The notes under the pieces: model-generated
Seen by the model: only the letters and a program-made list of their open reading frames with translations
Database searches by the model: none
What the model was told of the DNA's origin: nothing
Assembly: GCA_023395255.1 (NCBI GenBank)
Contig: JAEWZN010000002.1
Span: forward strand, 1 to 64,000
Source of the DNA: Deferribacteres bacterium
Lineage (GTDB): Bacteria > Chrysiogenota > Deferribacteres > Deferribacterales > Geovibrionaceae
Direction: 5' to 3'
Length of the DNA stretch: 64,000 nucleotides
Made by a program: the position numbers and the translations under genes
Shown: positions 33,439 through 42,603 of the stretch, in pieces
How the letters are laid out: each line of letters opens with the position of its first letter
How positions within the stretch are numbered: the first letter of the stretch is position 1

Positions 33439-35034
33439 ATGGAAATGAGAAAATACGTAACACTGCGTATAACTTTATTATGCGTTATGCTCACTGCCGC
33501 AATGACGGCTGTTATCGGCATGAAATCGATTTCCGATAAAAAGGGGGATATAGGGGAAACCCTTGCAGAAACAGCATATCTTACATCGGATAAGCTGGAT
33601 CGTTACATGTGGTCGCGCTACAGCGAGATAAAAACCTTCTCAAGAATAGATGCAGTGGCAGAGACGGAAAATTATGCCTCAATCAGAAAAACCATTGAAA
33701 ATCTTCAGAAAAATATTCCTTCATTTTCATGGATAGGTTTTACCGATGCTGTCGGTACTGTAAAGGCCAGTACGGGCGGGATTCTCGAAGGAGTAGATAT
33801 ATCAAAGCGTCCTGTATTTGCTGAGGGGATTAAGGGTGAGTTTGTTGGGGATGTGCACGATGCTGTTCTGCTTGCCAAGCTCCTCCCGAATCCCAGTGGC
33901 GAGCCTATGAAGTTTGTGGATATAAGCTTTGCAGTCGGCGGGGAGGAAGAACCCAAGGGAGTTCTTGCCACTCATTTAAGCTGGGAGTGGGTCAATGAGA
34001 TGCAGTCCAATTTTCTTGATCCGGTGAATATGCGGAATAACTCATCAGTTTATATAGTCAGCTATGACAATACTGTGCTTCTTGGGCCGAATGAGGAAAT
34101 CGGAAGCAAGCTTGCACTCGACAGCCTGAAGTATGCCCGGAACAATGACTCCGGCTGGCGGGTAGAGGACTGGGGTGACGGCAGCAAATATCTTACAGGC
34201 TACTCATTCAGCAACGGTTACGGGGATTACAAAGGGCTTGGCTGGACTGTCCTCATCAGACAGCCGCTTAATGTGGCTTATCAGCCTGTTCAGCAGTTGC
34301 AGTTTTTTATAATATCCACCGGAGTTCTTTTCACTCTTATATTTTCTGCTGCCGGGTGGTTTTTTGCGGGTGCAGTATCAAGTCCTATAGTCTCTGTTGC
34401 GAAGGCAGCGGATAAACTGAGGTTCGGCAAGATTGCCCCTATCCCTGTCTACAAAGGGATAAAAGAGATTGAGGCTCTTTCGGATTCAATAAATGATCTA
34501 ATTCTCAGCTTGTCCAGCACCGAGTCAGAGCTGGACAGCATGCGCAGTATAGCTCTGGCGGATAAACTCACCGGACTGCCCAACCGGGCGGCACTGGAGA
34601 GATTTTTGGAAAAAAATACCGCTCTGGCAGCCAGACAGGGTTTTGCTCTTGAATTTATGTACATAGATCTGGACGGTTTTAAGCCGATAAACGATACCTA
34701 CGGTCACGCGGCCGGGGATGAGGTGCTGAAAGAGGTGGGCAGAAGGCTTACTGCGTCAGTCCGCAAAGAGGAGATAGCAGCCAGAATAGGCGGGGACGAG
34801 TTTGCTGCTGTTCTCTTTGCCAGTGATTCGAATACCGGGGAAAATGTCGCAGCAAGAATAATAGAGTCAGTCTCAATGCCTGTTGATATAGACGGAAAAT
34901 CGGTCAGAGTCGGGTGCAGCATAGGCATCTCTCTCTGGCAAAGCGGAAACTGCACAGCCGAGGTATTCGACAAGGCGGATAAAGCGCTTTACATATCAAA
35001 AAGGAACGGAAAAAACAGATACACAAGAAATTAA
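33439..35034 (+). CDS. Membrane-bound diguanylate cyclase, dCache-GGDEF
   Basis: 531 aa. Membrane helix 1 (about 10-28), a periplasmic dCache-type sensor (about 32-275), helix 2 (about 283-307), a HAMP-like linker and a GGDEF domain (about 360-530). The active site reads RIGGDEF and the metal-binding segment DLDGFKPINDTYGH, so it should make cyclic-di-GMP in response to an external small molecule. No EAL domain. It ends just before a bidirectional terminator and stands alone. Confidence 0.9.
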   Translation: MEMRKYVTLRITLLCVMLTAAMTAVIGMKSISDKKGDIGETLAETAYLTSDKLDRYMWSRYSEIKTFSRIDAVAETENYASIRKTIENLQKNIPSFSWIGFTDAVGTVKASTGGILEGVDISKRPVFAEGIKGEFVGDVHDAVLLAKLLPNPSGEPMKFVDISFAVGGEEEPKGVLATHLSWEWVNEMQSNFLDPVNMRNNSSVYIVSYDNTVLLGPNEEIGSKLALDSLKYARNNDSGWRVEDWGDGSKYLTGYSFSNGYGDYKGLGWTVLIRQPLNVAYQPVQQLQFFIISTGVLFTLIFSAAGWFFAGAVSSPIVSVAKAADKLRFGKIAPIPVYKGIKEIEALSDSINDLILSLSSTESELDSMRSIALADKLTGLPNRAALERFLEKNTALAARQGFALEFMYIDLDGFKPINDTYGHAAGDEVLKEVGRRLTASVRKEEIAARIGGDEFAAVLFASDSNTGENVAARIIESVSMPVDIDGKSVRVGCSIGISLWQSGNCTAEVFDKADKALYISKRNGKNRYTRN

Positions 35035-35062
35035 AATAAAAAGAGCCGCCCTGAGACGGCTC
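35035..35062. terminator. Bidirectional terminator between the GGDEF gene and the Mrp operon
   Basis: GAGCCG (35043-35048), eight bases, CGGCTC (35057-35062). On the minus strand TTTTTATTTT follows, a good terminator for the long Mrp operon. On the plus strand the A-rich flank gives it use for the GGDEF gene as well. Confidence 0.75.
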
Positions 35063-35071
35063 GTATATATT

Positions 35072-36856
35072 TTATATAAGCTTCTGTACGAGGAAAAACA
35101 GCAGATAAAACAGCAGGAAGAAGCATATCACAAAGGCGGATATGCCTATTGACCAGTATTCCATCAGACCTTCCACATAACCATCCTCAGATTTTGCCAT
35201 TTTCTCCCTGAGCCCCTTGAACCTGTTGTCGGGAACCATTATAAGCAGGAGCCCCACAGGGTTTCTGGTGAGCATCCCCAGCGTTTTCGGTATATAGCCG
35301 AAGAAGAGAGCCTTGCCGAAATCCATAAACCTGATCAGTATGTTGTCCACAAGCCATAGGAAAAGCTTGTAGCCTTTTCTGTAGAAAAAGTCGAAATCGA
35401 GGTTGACTGACTTTATCTCCGCAGGGTAAAGCCCGCTTCTCAGCAGCAGCGTGAACGCCAGTATGGAGAACAGCAGAAGCTGAAGCTGGAAGATGGTGTG
35501 GTCTGCCGTGTATGCGTTGTATGTGACTTCATAGGGGAGTATCTGAAACAGATAGCCCGGAAAAATGCCGAGGAAGATGTTCAGGAACGCCAGGAAACCC
35601 ATGCCCATGAGCATATTGAGCGGCGCTTCCTTCGGTTTCAGACCGCTGTCATGCCCGAAGAAGGCAAAGAACGGAATCTTGATCCCTGAGTGGTCAAGAA
35701 CGCCCGCAGAGGCAAACAGGAGCACAAGCCAGATTACCATGAAGCCTTCTGTCGCAACGGATGACAGGATCATGGATTTTGTTACGAATGCCGAAAACAG
35801 AGGAAAGGCTGAGATTGTCATTGAGCCGACTATGGTGAAAACCGTGGTGAACGGCATGTATTTGTAAAGCCCGCCGAGCTCTGTTGCCTTTATTTTGCCT
35901 GTCTGGTGGAGAACAGCGCCCATGCCCATGAACAGCAGGGATTTGAACATAATATGCACAAAAGCCTGCCCCACAGCGGCGTTTATCGCCATTTCGCTCC
36001 CCACGCCTATGCCCACAACCATGAAGCCGAGCTGGTTAATAAGGCTGTATGAGAGAACCTTGCGCAGGTCATTCTCAAGCACAGCGTAGAATATGGGGAA
36101 GGCGGTCATCACCGCTCCGGTGACTATGAGCACCTCTTCGCCGGAGAAGCCTCTGGCGAGGGTATAGATAGCTGTTTTTGTGGTGAACACGCTGAGCATT
36201 ACAGTGCCGAGGAAGCTTGCCTTGGGGTATGAATCCACAAGCCATGTGTGGACGAACGGCCATGCGGCGTTCACGCCGAAGCCTATCATGATAAGCCCTG
36301 TGGCAAGGTCTGTCCAGCCCATGTGTACGAAGGCGGCATTGCCCGTGGTGGTGATATAGATCACGATTCCGATGAGCAGTGCAAGTCCGCCCACGAGGTG
36401 GAATATGAAGTAGCGGAAGCCCGCTCCCACAGCCTCAGCGGAGTCATTGCGCCAGATTATGAAGGTGGAGGCGACTGTCATTATCTCCCAGAAAATGTAG
36501 AGAGTTATAAGGTCATAGGCGAAAACCGCACCCAGACCGCCGCCCGCGTATATGAGGCCGATTATGAACTCTTTATTGCTTTTCACATGTATTCCGTAAA
36601 CCAGAACGGCAATGGAAACTATGTGGAAGGCATATCCGAAAACGAGAGAGAGCTTGTCCACCCTGAAAAGGGCGAGTTCATGCCCCAGAAACTCGTACTG
36701 GAGGTAAACTCCGTGGGGGATCATGGCGAGGTTGATAAGGCTCAGCACCGGAACGGCAATGAGCAGGGCGTTGCGCAGATTGCCTTTGAGGAAGCCCGCA
36801 ATGACTCCGCCGAGCATGAAAAACATAAAAGGAGGAATGAGAAGACCGCTACTCAT
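35072..36856 (-). CDS. Mrp-type D-like (NuoL/M/N family) subunit, third copy, helix-7 lysine missing
   Basis: 594 aa with at least 15 membrane helices. The helix-5 glutamate is present (LYIFWEIMTV), but the usual KAxxxPxHxWLP of helix 7 reads NAAWPFVHTWL, so the lysine central to proton transfer is Asn. The C-terminal 150 residues extend past the core with a long amphipathic stretch. It is the last gene of the Mrp operon. It may be a structural or ion-modified subunit, standing in for the large N-terminal half of MrpA, which is absent here. Confidence 0.82.
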   Translation of the reverse strand: MSSGLLIPPFMFFMLGGVIAGFLKGNLRNALLIAVPVLSLINLAMIPHGVYLQYEFLGHELALFRVDKLSLVFGYAFHIVSIAVLVYGIHVKSNKEFIIGLIYAGGGLGAVFAYDLITLYIFWEIMTVASTFIIWRNDSAEAVGAGFRYFIFHLVGGLALLIGIVIYITTTGNAAFVHMGWTDLATGLIMIGFGVNAAWPFVHTWLVDSYPKASFLGTVMLSVFTTKTAIYTLARGFSGEEVLIVTGAVMTAFPIFYAVLENDLRKVLSYSLINQLGFMVVGIGVGSEMAINAAVGQAFVHIMFKSLLFMGMGAVLHQTGKIKATELGGLYKYMPFTTVFTIVGSMTISAFPLFSAFVTKSMILSSVATEGFMVIWLVLLFASAGVLDHSGIKIPFFAFFGHDSGLKPKEAPLNMLMGMGFLAFLNIFLGIFPGYLFQILPYEVTYNAYTADHTIFQLQLLLFSILAFTLLLRSGLYPAEIKSVNLDFDFFYRKGYKLFLWLVDNILIRFMDFGKALFFGYIPKTLGMLTRNPVGLLLIMVPDNRFKGLREKMAKSEDGYVEGLMEYWSIGISAFVICFFLLFYLLFFLVQKLI

Positions 36857-37100
36857 AGTAGTTCTCCTTTCTCATGATCAGCGGGCGGATAACATACTTG
36901 GCAAAAAGCACCAGCCCTACATAGGATATAAAGCCGTAAACGGCGTAAAAGCCTGTTTTTTCCTCAAAGAAGAAGTAGGCGTGTTTGTGGACGAATATAT
37001 CCGCAAAAAAGATAACTGCGCACAGAACATAGAGAATAATCAGAATTATCTTTATGTTCCGGGGGTTATCGAAAATATATTTCTTTTCGGTATCCTTCAT
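36849..37100 (-). CDS. Small two-helix membrane protein in the Mrp operon
   Basis: 83 aa with two membrane helices (about 16-35 and 46-70) and a basic C-terminus (RPLIMRKENYYE). It overlaps the 594-aa subunit's start by 8 bases, so translation is coupled. No family is recognised. Small accessory membrane proteins of this kind occur in multi-subunit antiporters and complex I-like systems and may help assembly. Confidence 0.65.
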   Translation of the reverse strand: MKDTEKKYIFDNPRNIKIILIILYVLCAVIFFADIFVHKHAYFFFEEKTGFYAVYGFISYVGLVLFAKYVIRPLIMRKENYYE

Positions 37101-37114
37101 GATTAATCCGCCCC

Positions 37115-37243
37115 CTAGTGAGATAAAAATATATAAGCGAGGTACAGCACAGCAGCCGCAAGCACAGCGCCGAAAACAGGCTTATAGCCCGGCACCGCGT
37201 CGTGTTTAAGCTCTTCGAGTTCCTTGTCATGTTTTGCAGCCAT
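37115..37243 (-). CDS. 42-aa single-helix membrane protein in the Mrp operon
   Basis: 42 aa. ATG at 37243 with a strong AGGAGGG site; a charged start (AAKHDKELEELKHDAVPGY) is followed by one helix (about 21-40) and the stop at 37115. It fills what would otherwise be a 152-base gap in a tightly packed operon. The build, a charged head and one helix, recalls tiny subunits such as CcoQ, but there is no sequence evidence for that. Translation start, spacing and helix all support a real gene. Confidence 0.65.
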   Translation of the reverse strand: MAAKHDKELEELKHDAVPGYKPVFGAVLAAAVLYLAYIFLSH

Positions 37244-37252
37244 AATGCCCTC

Positions 37253-38737
37253 CTACTCTGTAAAAAGTCCGCTGACTATTATGTCAGTGAATCCGGTGAG
37301 AACCTGCGGGAAGAAGAACAGAAGCACCGCTGCACCCGCTGTTATGCACATGGGAATGAGCATGGCGAGGGGAGCTTCGGTGACTTTGTCGTCCATACCC
37401 GCATCCAGAGGCTTCATGTACGCCGTGTAGATGATTGGCAGGAAGTACAGCGCGTTGAGGAACGAGCTCACCGCGAATACCACAGCCACGGGGAGCATCC
37501 CCGCTTCCACAGCACCTGAAACAAAGTAATACTTGCTTATGAAGCCTGAGAGGGGCGGTATGCCTATGAGGCTCAGTGCGCCTATGGTGAACACCGCCAT
37601 GGAGACAGGCATTTTTTTGGCTATGCCGCTTATCTGGCTGATGTACTTCTTATGCAGAGCCACATAAACCGCACCCGCCCAGAAGAAGAGGCTTATCTTC
37701 GAGAAGGCGTGGATGGTTATGTGGATTATGCTTGCTTTAATGCCTGACGGGGAAAGCAGAGCCGCCCCCACGACAATATATGAAAGCTGGCTTATGGTGG
37801 AGTAGGCGAGCCTTGCCTTGATATTGTCCTGCCTCATGGCTATCAGGGATGAAACCACAATGGTGACGCACGCAAAAGATGCGAGGAACGCTCCCGCGCC
37901 TATCTCCTTGAGGAGGTCAACGCCGAAGACATAAAGAATAACCCTCAGCACTACAAAAACACCCATCTTCACCACAGCAACAGCATGCAGAAGCGAGCTG
38001 ACGGGTGTGGGTGCCACCATGGCGTTGGGCAGCCATGAATGGAAGGGCATTATCCCTGCCTTTGCTATGCCCGCGATGTAGAAGGCAAATATGACAACGA
38101 AGAAGAGGCTGTGTATTCCGCCTGTGTCACCGAAAACGCCGCCTAACCTGAAATCCATGGTTCCGGCAGTGAAATAGGTGAACACTATAGCGGGAAGAAG
38201 GAACGCAATGGAGGTTCCCAGAAGGTATACAAGGTAAATCCTCGCCCCTTTGAATGCCTCCTCGTTCTCTTCGTGTGCGATAAGCGGATATGTGAAGAGC
38301 GTAAGCGCTTCATAAAATATGTACATAGTGAACAGGTTCGCCGCGAAGGCAGCGCCTATTGTCACGGAGAGCGAGCCCGCGAAGCAGATGAAGTATCTGG
38401 TCTGCGCATGCTCATTAAGCGCCCTGACATAGCCTATGGAATAGAATGAGGTGAGAATCCACAGGAAAGATGCCGTGAGGGCGAAGAAAAGCCCCAGACT
38501 GTCCACCTTGAAGGCAATATCAATGCCCGGATAGGCGGTGACAAGCTTGAAATATATCTCCTTTCCGCCGAGAACCGCCGGAACCATACTGAGAACAATG
38601 ATGAACTTGGCAACAGCGGCTATTATAGTCCAGCTTTCACGCAGGTTCGGGTTTCTGCGGGAGAGATAAATGGGAACTATGGCAGCAAGGGAAACCAGCA
38701 CAGCGTAAAGAGGCATAGCGGAGTGTATCATTTCCAT
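37253..38737 (-). CDS. Mrp-type D-like subunit, second copy
   Basis: 494 aa, about 14 helices. Helix-5 glutamate (MYIFYEALTL) and the helix-7 motif KAGIMPFHSWLPNAM are intact, as is the broken-helix lysine region HAVAVVKMGVFV. It belongs to the NuoL/M/N proton-translocating family and should be a working channel subunit. It overlaps the preceding gene by 10 bases. Confidence 0.88.
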   Translation of the reverse strand: MEMIHSAMPLYAVLVSLAAIVPIYLSRRNPNLRESWTIIAAVAKFIIVLSMVPAVLGGKEIYFKLVTAYPGIDIAFKVDSLGLFFALTASFLWILTSFYSIGYVRALNEHAQTRYFICFAGSLSVTIGAAFAANLFTMYIFYEALTLFTYPLIAHEENEEAFKGARIYLVYLLGTSIAFLLPAIVFTYFTAGTMDFRLGGVFGDTGGIHSLFFVVIFAFYIAGIAKAGIMPFHSWLPNAMVAPTPVSSLLHAVAVVKMGVFVVLRVILYVFGVDLLKEIGAGAFLASFACVTIVVSSLIAMRQDNIKARLAYSTISQLSYIVVGAALLSPSGIKASIIHITIHAFSKISLFFWAGAVYVALHKKYISQISGIAKKMPVSMAVFTIGALSLIGIPPLSGFISKYYFVSGAVEAGMLPVAVVFAVSSFLNALYFLPIIYTAYMKPLDAGMDDKVTEAPLAMLIPMCITAGAAVLLFFFPQVLTGFTDIIVSGLFTE

Positions 38738-40248
38738 GCCACACCTCCGAGAACAGCCTCAGCAGCTTTGGCGGCCATCTCCACAGGGAAGGTGGCGAAA
38801 ATGCCGAAATATACGCAGAGAAAGGCGACAAAAGCCATGGGGATAACCATGCCCATCGGTTCGCTGAGCTTTGTTTCCGCGGAGTGAGCATCAGCATGAA
38901 CATCACACTCGTGACCGCCTTTGAAGTACATTACAAATATTACTTTGCCGAAGTAGATTGCCGTAAGCAGGGAACTGAGGAGCACAACACCGATTGCGTA
39001 CCAGTGGCCAGAGGCTATTGCACCCATTATCAGATACCATTTGCTGACGAAGCCCACTGTGAGCGGAACGCCGATTATTGAAAGGGAGAAGATCGTGAAT
39101 GCCGCAGCCATAAAGGGCATTCTTCTGCCCAGTCCCGCGAAGTCGCATATCCTCTCTGTGCCTATGTTGAACACTATAAGACCCACAACAAAAAACAGAC
39201 CGCCTTTCATAAGAGCGTGGCTGAATATATGCACCATGCCGCCTGTGAGCGCTTCTGTATTGACCATCGCAGCAGCCAGAAGGATGTAGCCTATCTGCCC
39301 CACGCTGGAGTAAGCGAGCATTTTCTTTATGTTTGTCTGCGCTATGGCTATCACAGAACCTGCGACTATTGAGAGCGAAGCGAAGAAGATTATTATACTT
39401 GTCATGGGGATTGAGCCGAGGCTGAACTCAATGTCAAACACTGAGTACATAAGCCTTATGAGCACATAAGCACCGACTTTGGTGGATGTTGCGGCCATGG
39501 CGGCGCTCACCGCTGAGGGTGAGTAGGTGTAAGCGTCAGGCAGCCAAAGGTGAAGGGGGAAAACCGCCATTTTCACAAACAGTCCCACCAGAATGAATGC
39601 ATAGGCGGTAAGAACCACGCTTGAATCATGCAGAGGCTTCACCCTTTCAGCCAGATCAGCCATGTTCAGCGTACCAGTCACCATATAAAGGTAGCCGATG
39701 CCGAGAACGATGAATGTAGCGGCTATTGTGCCTATGACCAGATAGTTGAAGCTTGCCATGGGAGCATATCTTTTGCTGCTGACGGCTATGAGGGCATAGC
39801 CAGAGAGGGATGTTATCTCAAGGAAAACATAAACGTTGAAAAGGTCACCCGTGACCGTGATGCCCATCATACCAACAACAAAGAGGATGAACACAGAGTA
39901 GAAAGCGGGGTGCTTCTCCTCCGGTATTTCCTTTTCCACGAGCTCTTTCCCGAAGAGGAGCGAGACGAGGGATATGAACGATATGACAGCCAGAACAAAC
40001 GCGTTCAGCATGTCTATTCTGTATTCTATGCCGATAGGGGGAGCCCAGTTGCCCATGAAATATGAGATGGGGCCTGTGGCGCTCACCTTGGCGAGCAGCG
40101 ACATTATCATGCCGAATGAGGCTGTTATAACAGCGACAGTCACATACCAGCATATTTTTCTGCTGTACATACCCAGAAGAGGGATCACAGGAACAAATAT
40201 CAAAGGGAGAGCAACAAGAAAAGCGGGAAAGTTAGCTGATAAGTTCAT
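38728..40248 (-). CDS. mrpD: Na+/H+ antiporter subunit D (MrpD/MnhD)
   Basis: 506 aa, about 14 helices. It has the helix-5 glutamate (VYVFLEITSLSGYAL), the helix-7 motif KMAVFPLHLWLPDAYTYSP and the following TKVGAYVL. It follows mrpC directly with an ATGA-type overlap, the position of MrpD in all Mrp operons, so the name is secure. With MrpC and the A-type modules it forms the ion-translocating unit. Confidence 0.92.
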   Translation of the reverse strand: MNLSANFPAFLVALPLIFVPVIPLLGMYSRKICWYVTVAVITASFGMIMSLLAKVSATGPISYFMGNWAPPIGIEYRIDMLNAFVLAVISFISLVSLLFGKELVEKEIPEEKHPAFYSVFILFVVGMMGITVTGDLFNVYVFLEITSLSGYALIAVSSKRYAPMASFNYLVIGTIAATFIVLGIGYLYMVTGTLNMADLAERVKPLHDSSVVLTAYAFILVGLFVKMAVFPLHLWLPDAYTYSPSAVSAAMAATSTKVGAYVLIRLMYSVFDIEFSLGSIPMTSIIIFFASLSIVAGSVIAIAQTNIKKMLAYSSVGQIGYILLAAAMVNTEALTGGMVHIFSHALMKGGLFFVVGLIVFNIGTERICDFAGLGRRMPFMAAAFTIFSLSIIGVPLTVGFVSKWYLIMGAIASGHWYAIGVVLLSSLLTAIYFGKVIFVMYFKGGHECDVHADAHSAETKLSEPMGMVIPMAFVAFLCVYFGIFATFPVEMAAKAAEAVLGGVAWK

Positions 40249-40625
40249 CGGCCTGCACTCCCGCCGGAGCTTCCGGCTTCTATCTCTCTTATTTTATCGT
40301 CTTCTATTGTTCCGTAGGCCTGATAGATTTTGATCATAAGAGCTATTGCCACCGCAGTTGTGCTCACTGAAACCACTATCGCCGTGAGTATCAGAACATG
40401 GGGAAGCGGGTTGTCATACCTGACTGCCCCCTCCCATATAATGGGTGCTGTACCGTCGTTAACCTTAGCCATTGAGATGTAGAAAAGGAAAACGGATGTC
40501 TGGAATATGCTTAAACCTATGATTTTCTTCATAAGGTTCTGCTTGGCGATAACGGCGTAAAAGCCTATCATCATCAGGCAGACGCATATAAGGTAATTGT
40601 ATTTTGCGGCTATAAAATCAATCAT
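40245..40625 (-). CDS. mrpC: Na+/H+ antiporter subunit C (MrpC, NuoK-like)
   Basis: 126 aa from the ATG at 40625 (AGGAAGGACG before it). Three membrane helices (about 8-25, 32-52 and 78-102) in NuoK fashion; LPHVLILTAIVVSVSTTAVAI is the MrpC signature. A charged C-terminal tail ends it. A start eight codons upstream would lie within the preceding gene and lacks a ribosome site. Confidence 0.92.
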   Translation of the reverse strand: MIDFIAAKYNYLICVCLMMIGFYAVIAKQNLMKKIIGLSIFQTSVFLFYISMAKVNDGTAPIIWEGAVRYDNPLPHVLILTAIVVSVSTTAVAIALMIKIYQAYGTIEDDKIREIEAGSSGGSAGR

Positions 40626-41040
40626 CGTCCTTCCTCGCAATCTCAAAGAATATCGTGACCATTACCGAAGCAACGGCAAGACCGACACCCAGTTCAATCC
40701 CTATCATGCCGAGGTGGTTGCCCGCCTGGGCTGAGCCGAAGGGGAGCTTGCCGTATTCCAGAAACAGACCGCCGCAAAGTACGGTGATGAAACCTATTCC
40801 TGCGTATATCATCAGCCCCAGAGAGCATGTGATGTCACTTATTTTCTTTTTGAATTTTTCCCTGGCCTTTTCCTTGCCCACTGCAAGGGCTATGAGGATG
40901 AAGGCGGAAGCAAAGATAACGCCGGCCTGAAAGCCGCCGCCGGGGCTTATTTCACCGTGCGCCTGAACATAAAAAGCGAACAGGAGGATAAAAGGAACCA
41001 TACATCTGGCGACTGTGCGCAGAATTACATCATCTTTCAT
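40618..41040 (-). CDS. mrpB: Na+/H+ antiporter subunit B (MnhB domain)
   Basis: 140 aa with four helices. The SPGGGFQAGVIFASAFIL motif is diagnostic of the MnhB domain, and the HGE before it is conserved. It overlaps its neighbours by 11 and 8 bases. Confidence 0.93.
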   Translation of the reverse strand: MKDDVILRTVARCMVPFILLFAFYVQAHGEISPGGGFQAGVIFASAFILIALAVGKEKAREKFKKKISDITCSLGLMIYAGIGFITVLCGGLFLEYGKLPFGSAQAGNHLGMIGIELGVGLAVASVMVTIFFEIARKDDD

Positions 41041-41563
41041 TTTTATCCCTCCTTCTCAAAAGCAGAATCACGGAGATGGCAGCAGTGAAGACCACTGATG
41101 TTTCTCCGAGGGTATCAAACCCCCTGTAGCTGGCGAGAACTGACGTTACGATGTTGACAGAGCCTGTATCACTCTCTGCATTCTGTATGTAGTACGGAGC
41201 CACATGATTATGAATCGGCGCTTCGGGGTTGTTGTAGTCGGGCATGTCTATCGTTGCGTAGCAGAGCATGGCTGCCGTGACCAGAACAATGAGCAGCGGC
41301 CCGTACTTGGCAAGGCCTGTTCTTTCTCTGGATGATTCAAAGCGGTTCATCCGTGTGAGTGCCCCTATCATGAAAACACCGGACACCCCCGCGCCGACAG
41401 CAGCCTCTGTGAAGGCAACGTCAACCGCGTTAAGCTCCGTCCATACAAGCGCTATGAAAAGGCTGTATGCGCCCAGATACATTATGGAGTTGAGTATGTC
41501 CTTAGCCTGAATTGCGGCTATAGCTATTATTACCAGAAAGAGAAGCAGCATAAGGTTAATCAT
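41030..41563 (-). CDS. MrpA C-terminal-like subunit (MbhD + MbhE domains)
   Basis: 177 aa from the ATG at 41563 (GGAGG at 11 bases; a longer frame from 41593 has weaker support). First half is a DUF4040/MbhD domain (AVDVAFTEAAVGAG, about 45-58), second half an MbhE domain (YRGFDTLGETSVVFTAA). In classical Mrp these form the end of the giant MrpA; here they are a separate protein, as in archaeal Mbh. Confidence 0.88.
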   Translation of the reverse strand: MINLMLLLFLVIIAIAAIQAKDILNSIMYLGAYSLFIALVWTELNAVDVAFTEAAVGAGVSGVFMIGALTRMNRFESSRERTGLAKYGPLLIVLVTAAMLCYATIDMPDYNNPEAPIHNHVAPYYIQNAESDTGSVNIVTSVLASYRGFDTLGETSVVFTAAISVILLLRRRDKNER

Positions 41564-41864
41564 TTCTCTTCCTCCATGGCTTAAGCCCTTCAACCCATGC
41601 GGCTTTTGCTATTGCATGCGCTGCCGTGGGGTTTGCGATGTAGATAAAAATTATAATGAACAGCATTTTGAGGCTCAGTATATTGAAGCCTTCATAAATG
41701 ATCAGTCCGATGATAATCAGAGTCTGGCCGAGAGAATCCGCCTTGCTGCCTGCATGCAGCCGGAGGTAAAAGCCGGGGAGCCTCAGTATCCCTATTGATG
41801 CCGTGATGACGAAAAAGCATCCGACAAAAATAAAAATACCGCTTAATATGAGTTTAATTTCCAT
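41556..41864 (-). CDS. mrpG: Na+/H+ antiporter subunit G (MrpG)
   Basis: 102 aa with three helices and the MrpG core LPGFYLRLHAGSKADSLGQTL (the motif that follows helix 1). The C-terminal NPTAAHAIAKAAW is also conserved. Gap of 9 bases to mrpF; 8-base overlap with the next gene. Confidence 0.93.
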   Translation of the reverse strand: MEIKLILSGIFIFVGCFFVITASIGILRLPGFYLRLHAGSKADSLGQTLIIIGLIIYEGFNILSLKMLFIIIFIYIANPTAAHAIAKAAWVEGLKPWRKRND

Positions 41865-41873
41865 GATTTCCCC

Positions 41874-42128
41874 CTAGTCCAGCCGGCCTCTCTCCATGAA
41901 GCGGAGGAGAGCTATTGTGACAATGAAGTTGATCAGTGCGTAGACAAGGGCGAGATCGGAGAAATGAGGTCTGCCGTAGATATATCCCAGAAGCAGGATA
42001 ATGATGATGGCTTTCGTGCCGATCAGATTCGCCGCCAGAATTCTGTCAAAGACCGTAGGACCCTTAAGCATTCTGGCTCCGGAAATAAATACCGAAAGAA
42101 GGATGAGTACCGCTGCTGTTTCAAACAT
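41874..42128 (-). CDS. mrpF: Na+/H+ antiporter subunit F (MrpF)
   Basis: 84 aa from the ATG at 42128, which has a GGGGAACGGAA leader. Three helices; KGPTVFDRILAANLIGTKAI is the MrpF signature. It overlaps the mrpE stop by 8 bases. Confidence 0.92.
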   Translation of the reverse strand: MFETAAVLILLSVFISGARMLKGPTVFDRILAANLIGTKAIIIILLLGYIYGRPHFSDLALVYALINFIVTIALLRFMERGRLD

Positions 42129-42603
42129 TTCCGTTCCCCTCAATTTTGAGCACCCTGCGCTCCATCTCTCTGCTTAAGAGACCGTCCGCATGCTCCGGCG
42201 TGAGTGCATGAACAACAAAAATGTTATCTTCCTTAATGTCCAGCGTGACAGTTCCCGGCGTTATTGTGATTGAGTTTGCCAGAATTGTCAGTCCCAGATC
42301 GGTCTTCAAGTCGGACTTGAATTCCACAATCTGCGGATCGATGGGCAGCGAAGGGCTCAGTATTATTTTGACCACCTGAATGTTGGCAACAATTGTCTCC
42401 TTCATGAGCCACGGAAGATAAAGGAGAATATCCTTAACTACCCGGATGTGATCCTTCCTGAGCCTGCGCAGAAAGAAGTCATGGCTGAGATATGCGGCTG
42501 TCAGACTGAAAATAACAGCAAAAGCCACCAAAAGTCCGCTGAACTCTCCTGATAACATGAACCAGAAGATGAAAAGCACCAGAAATGTGAATATGAATGT
42601 CAT
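42121..42603 (-). CDS. mrpE: Na+/H+ antiporter subunit E (MrpE)
   Basis: 160 aa. Two membrane helices (about 5-38) are followed by a soluble part with LANSITITPGTVTLDI, the MrpE signature. First gene of the eleven-gene Mrp operon, with AAGGAG before its ATG. The AT-rich region upstream must hold the promoter. Confidence 0.92.
   Translation of the reverse strand: MTFIFTFLVLFIFWFMLSGEFSGLLVAFAVIFSLTAAYLSHDFFLRRLRKDHIRVVKDILLYLPWLMKETIVANIQVVKIILSPSLPIDPQIVEFKSDLKTDLGLTILANSITITPGTVTLDIKEDNIFVVHALTPEHADGLLSREMERRVLKIEGNGNV

Noticed and set aside
36248..36877. 209-codon plus-strand frame opposite the Mrp D-like subunit
   Set aside because: Composition (His/Glu/Gly-rich) is typical of the reverse complement of a membrane-protein gene.
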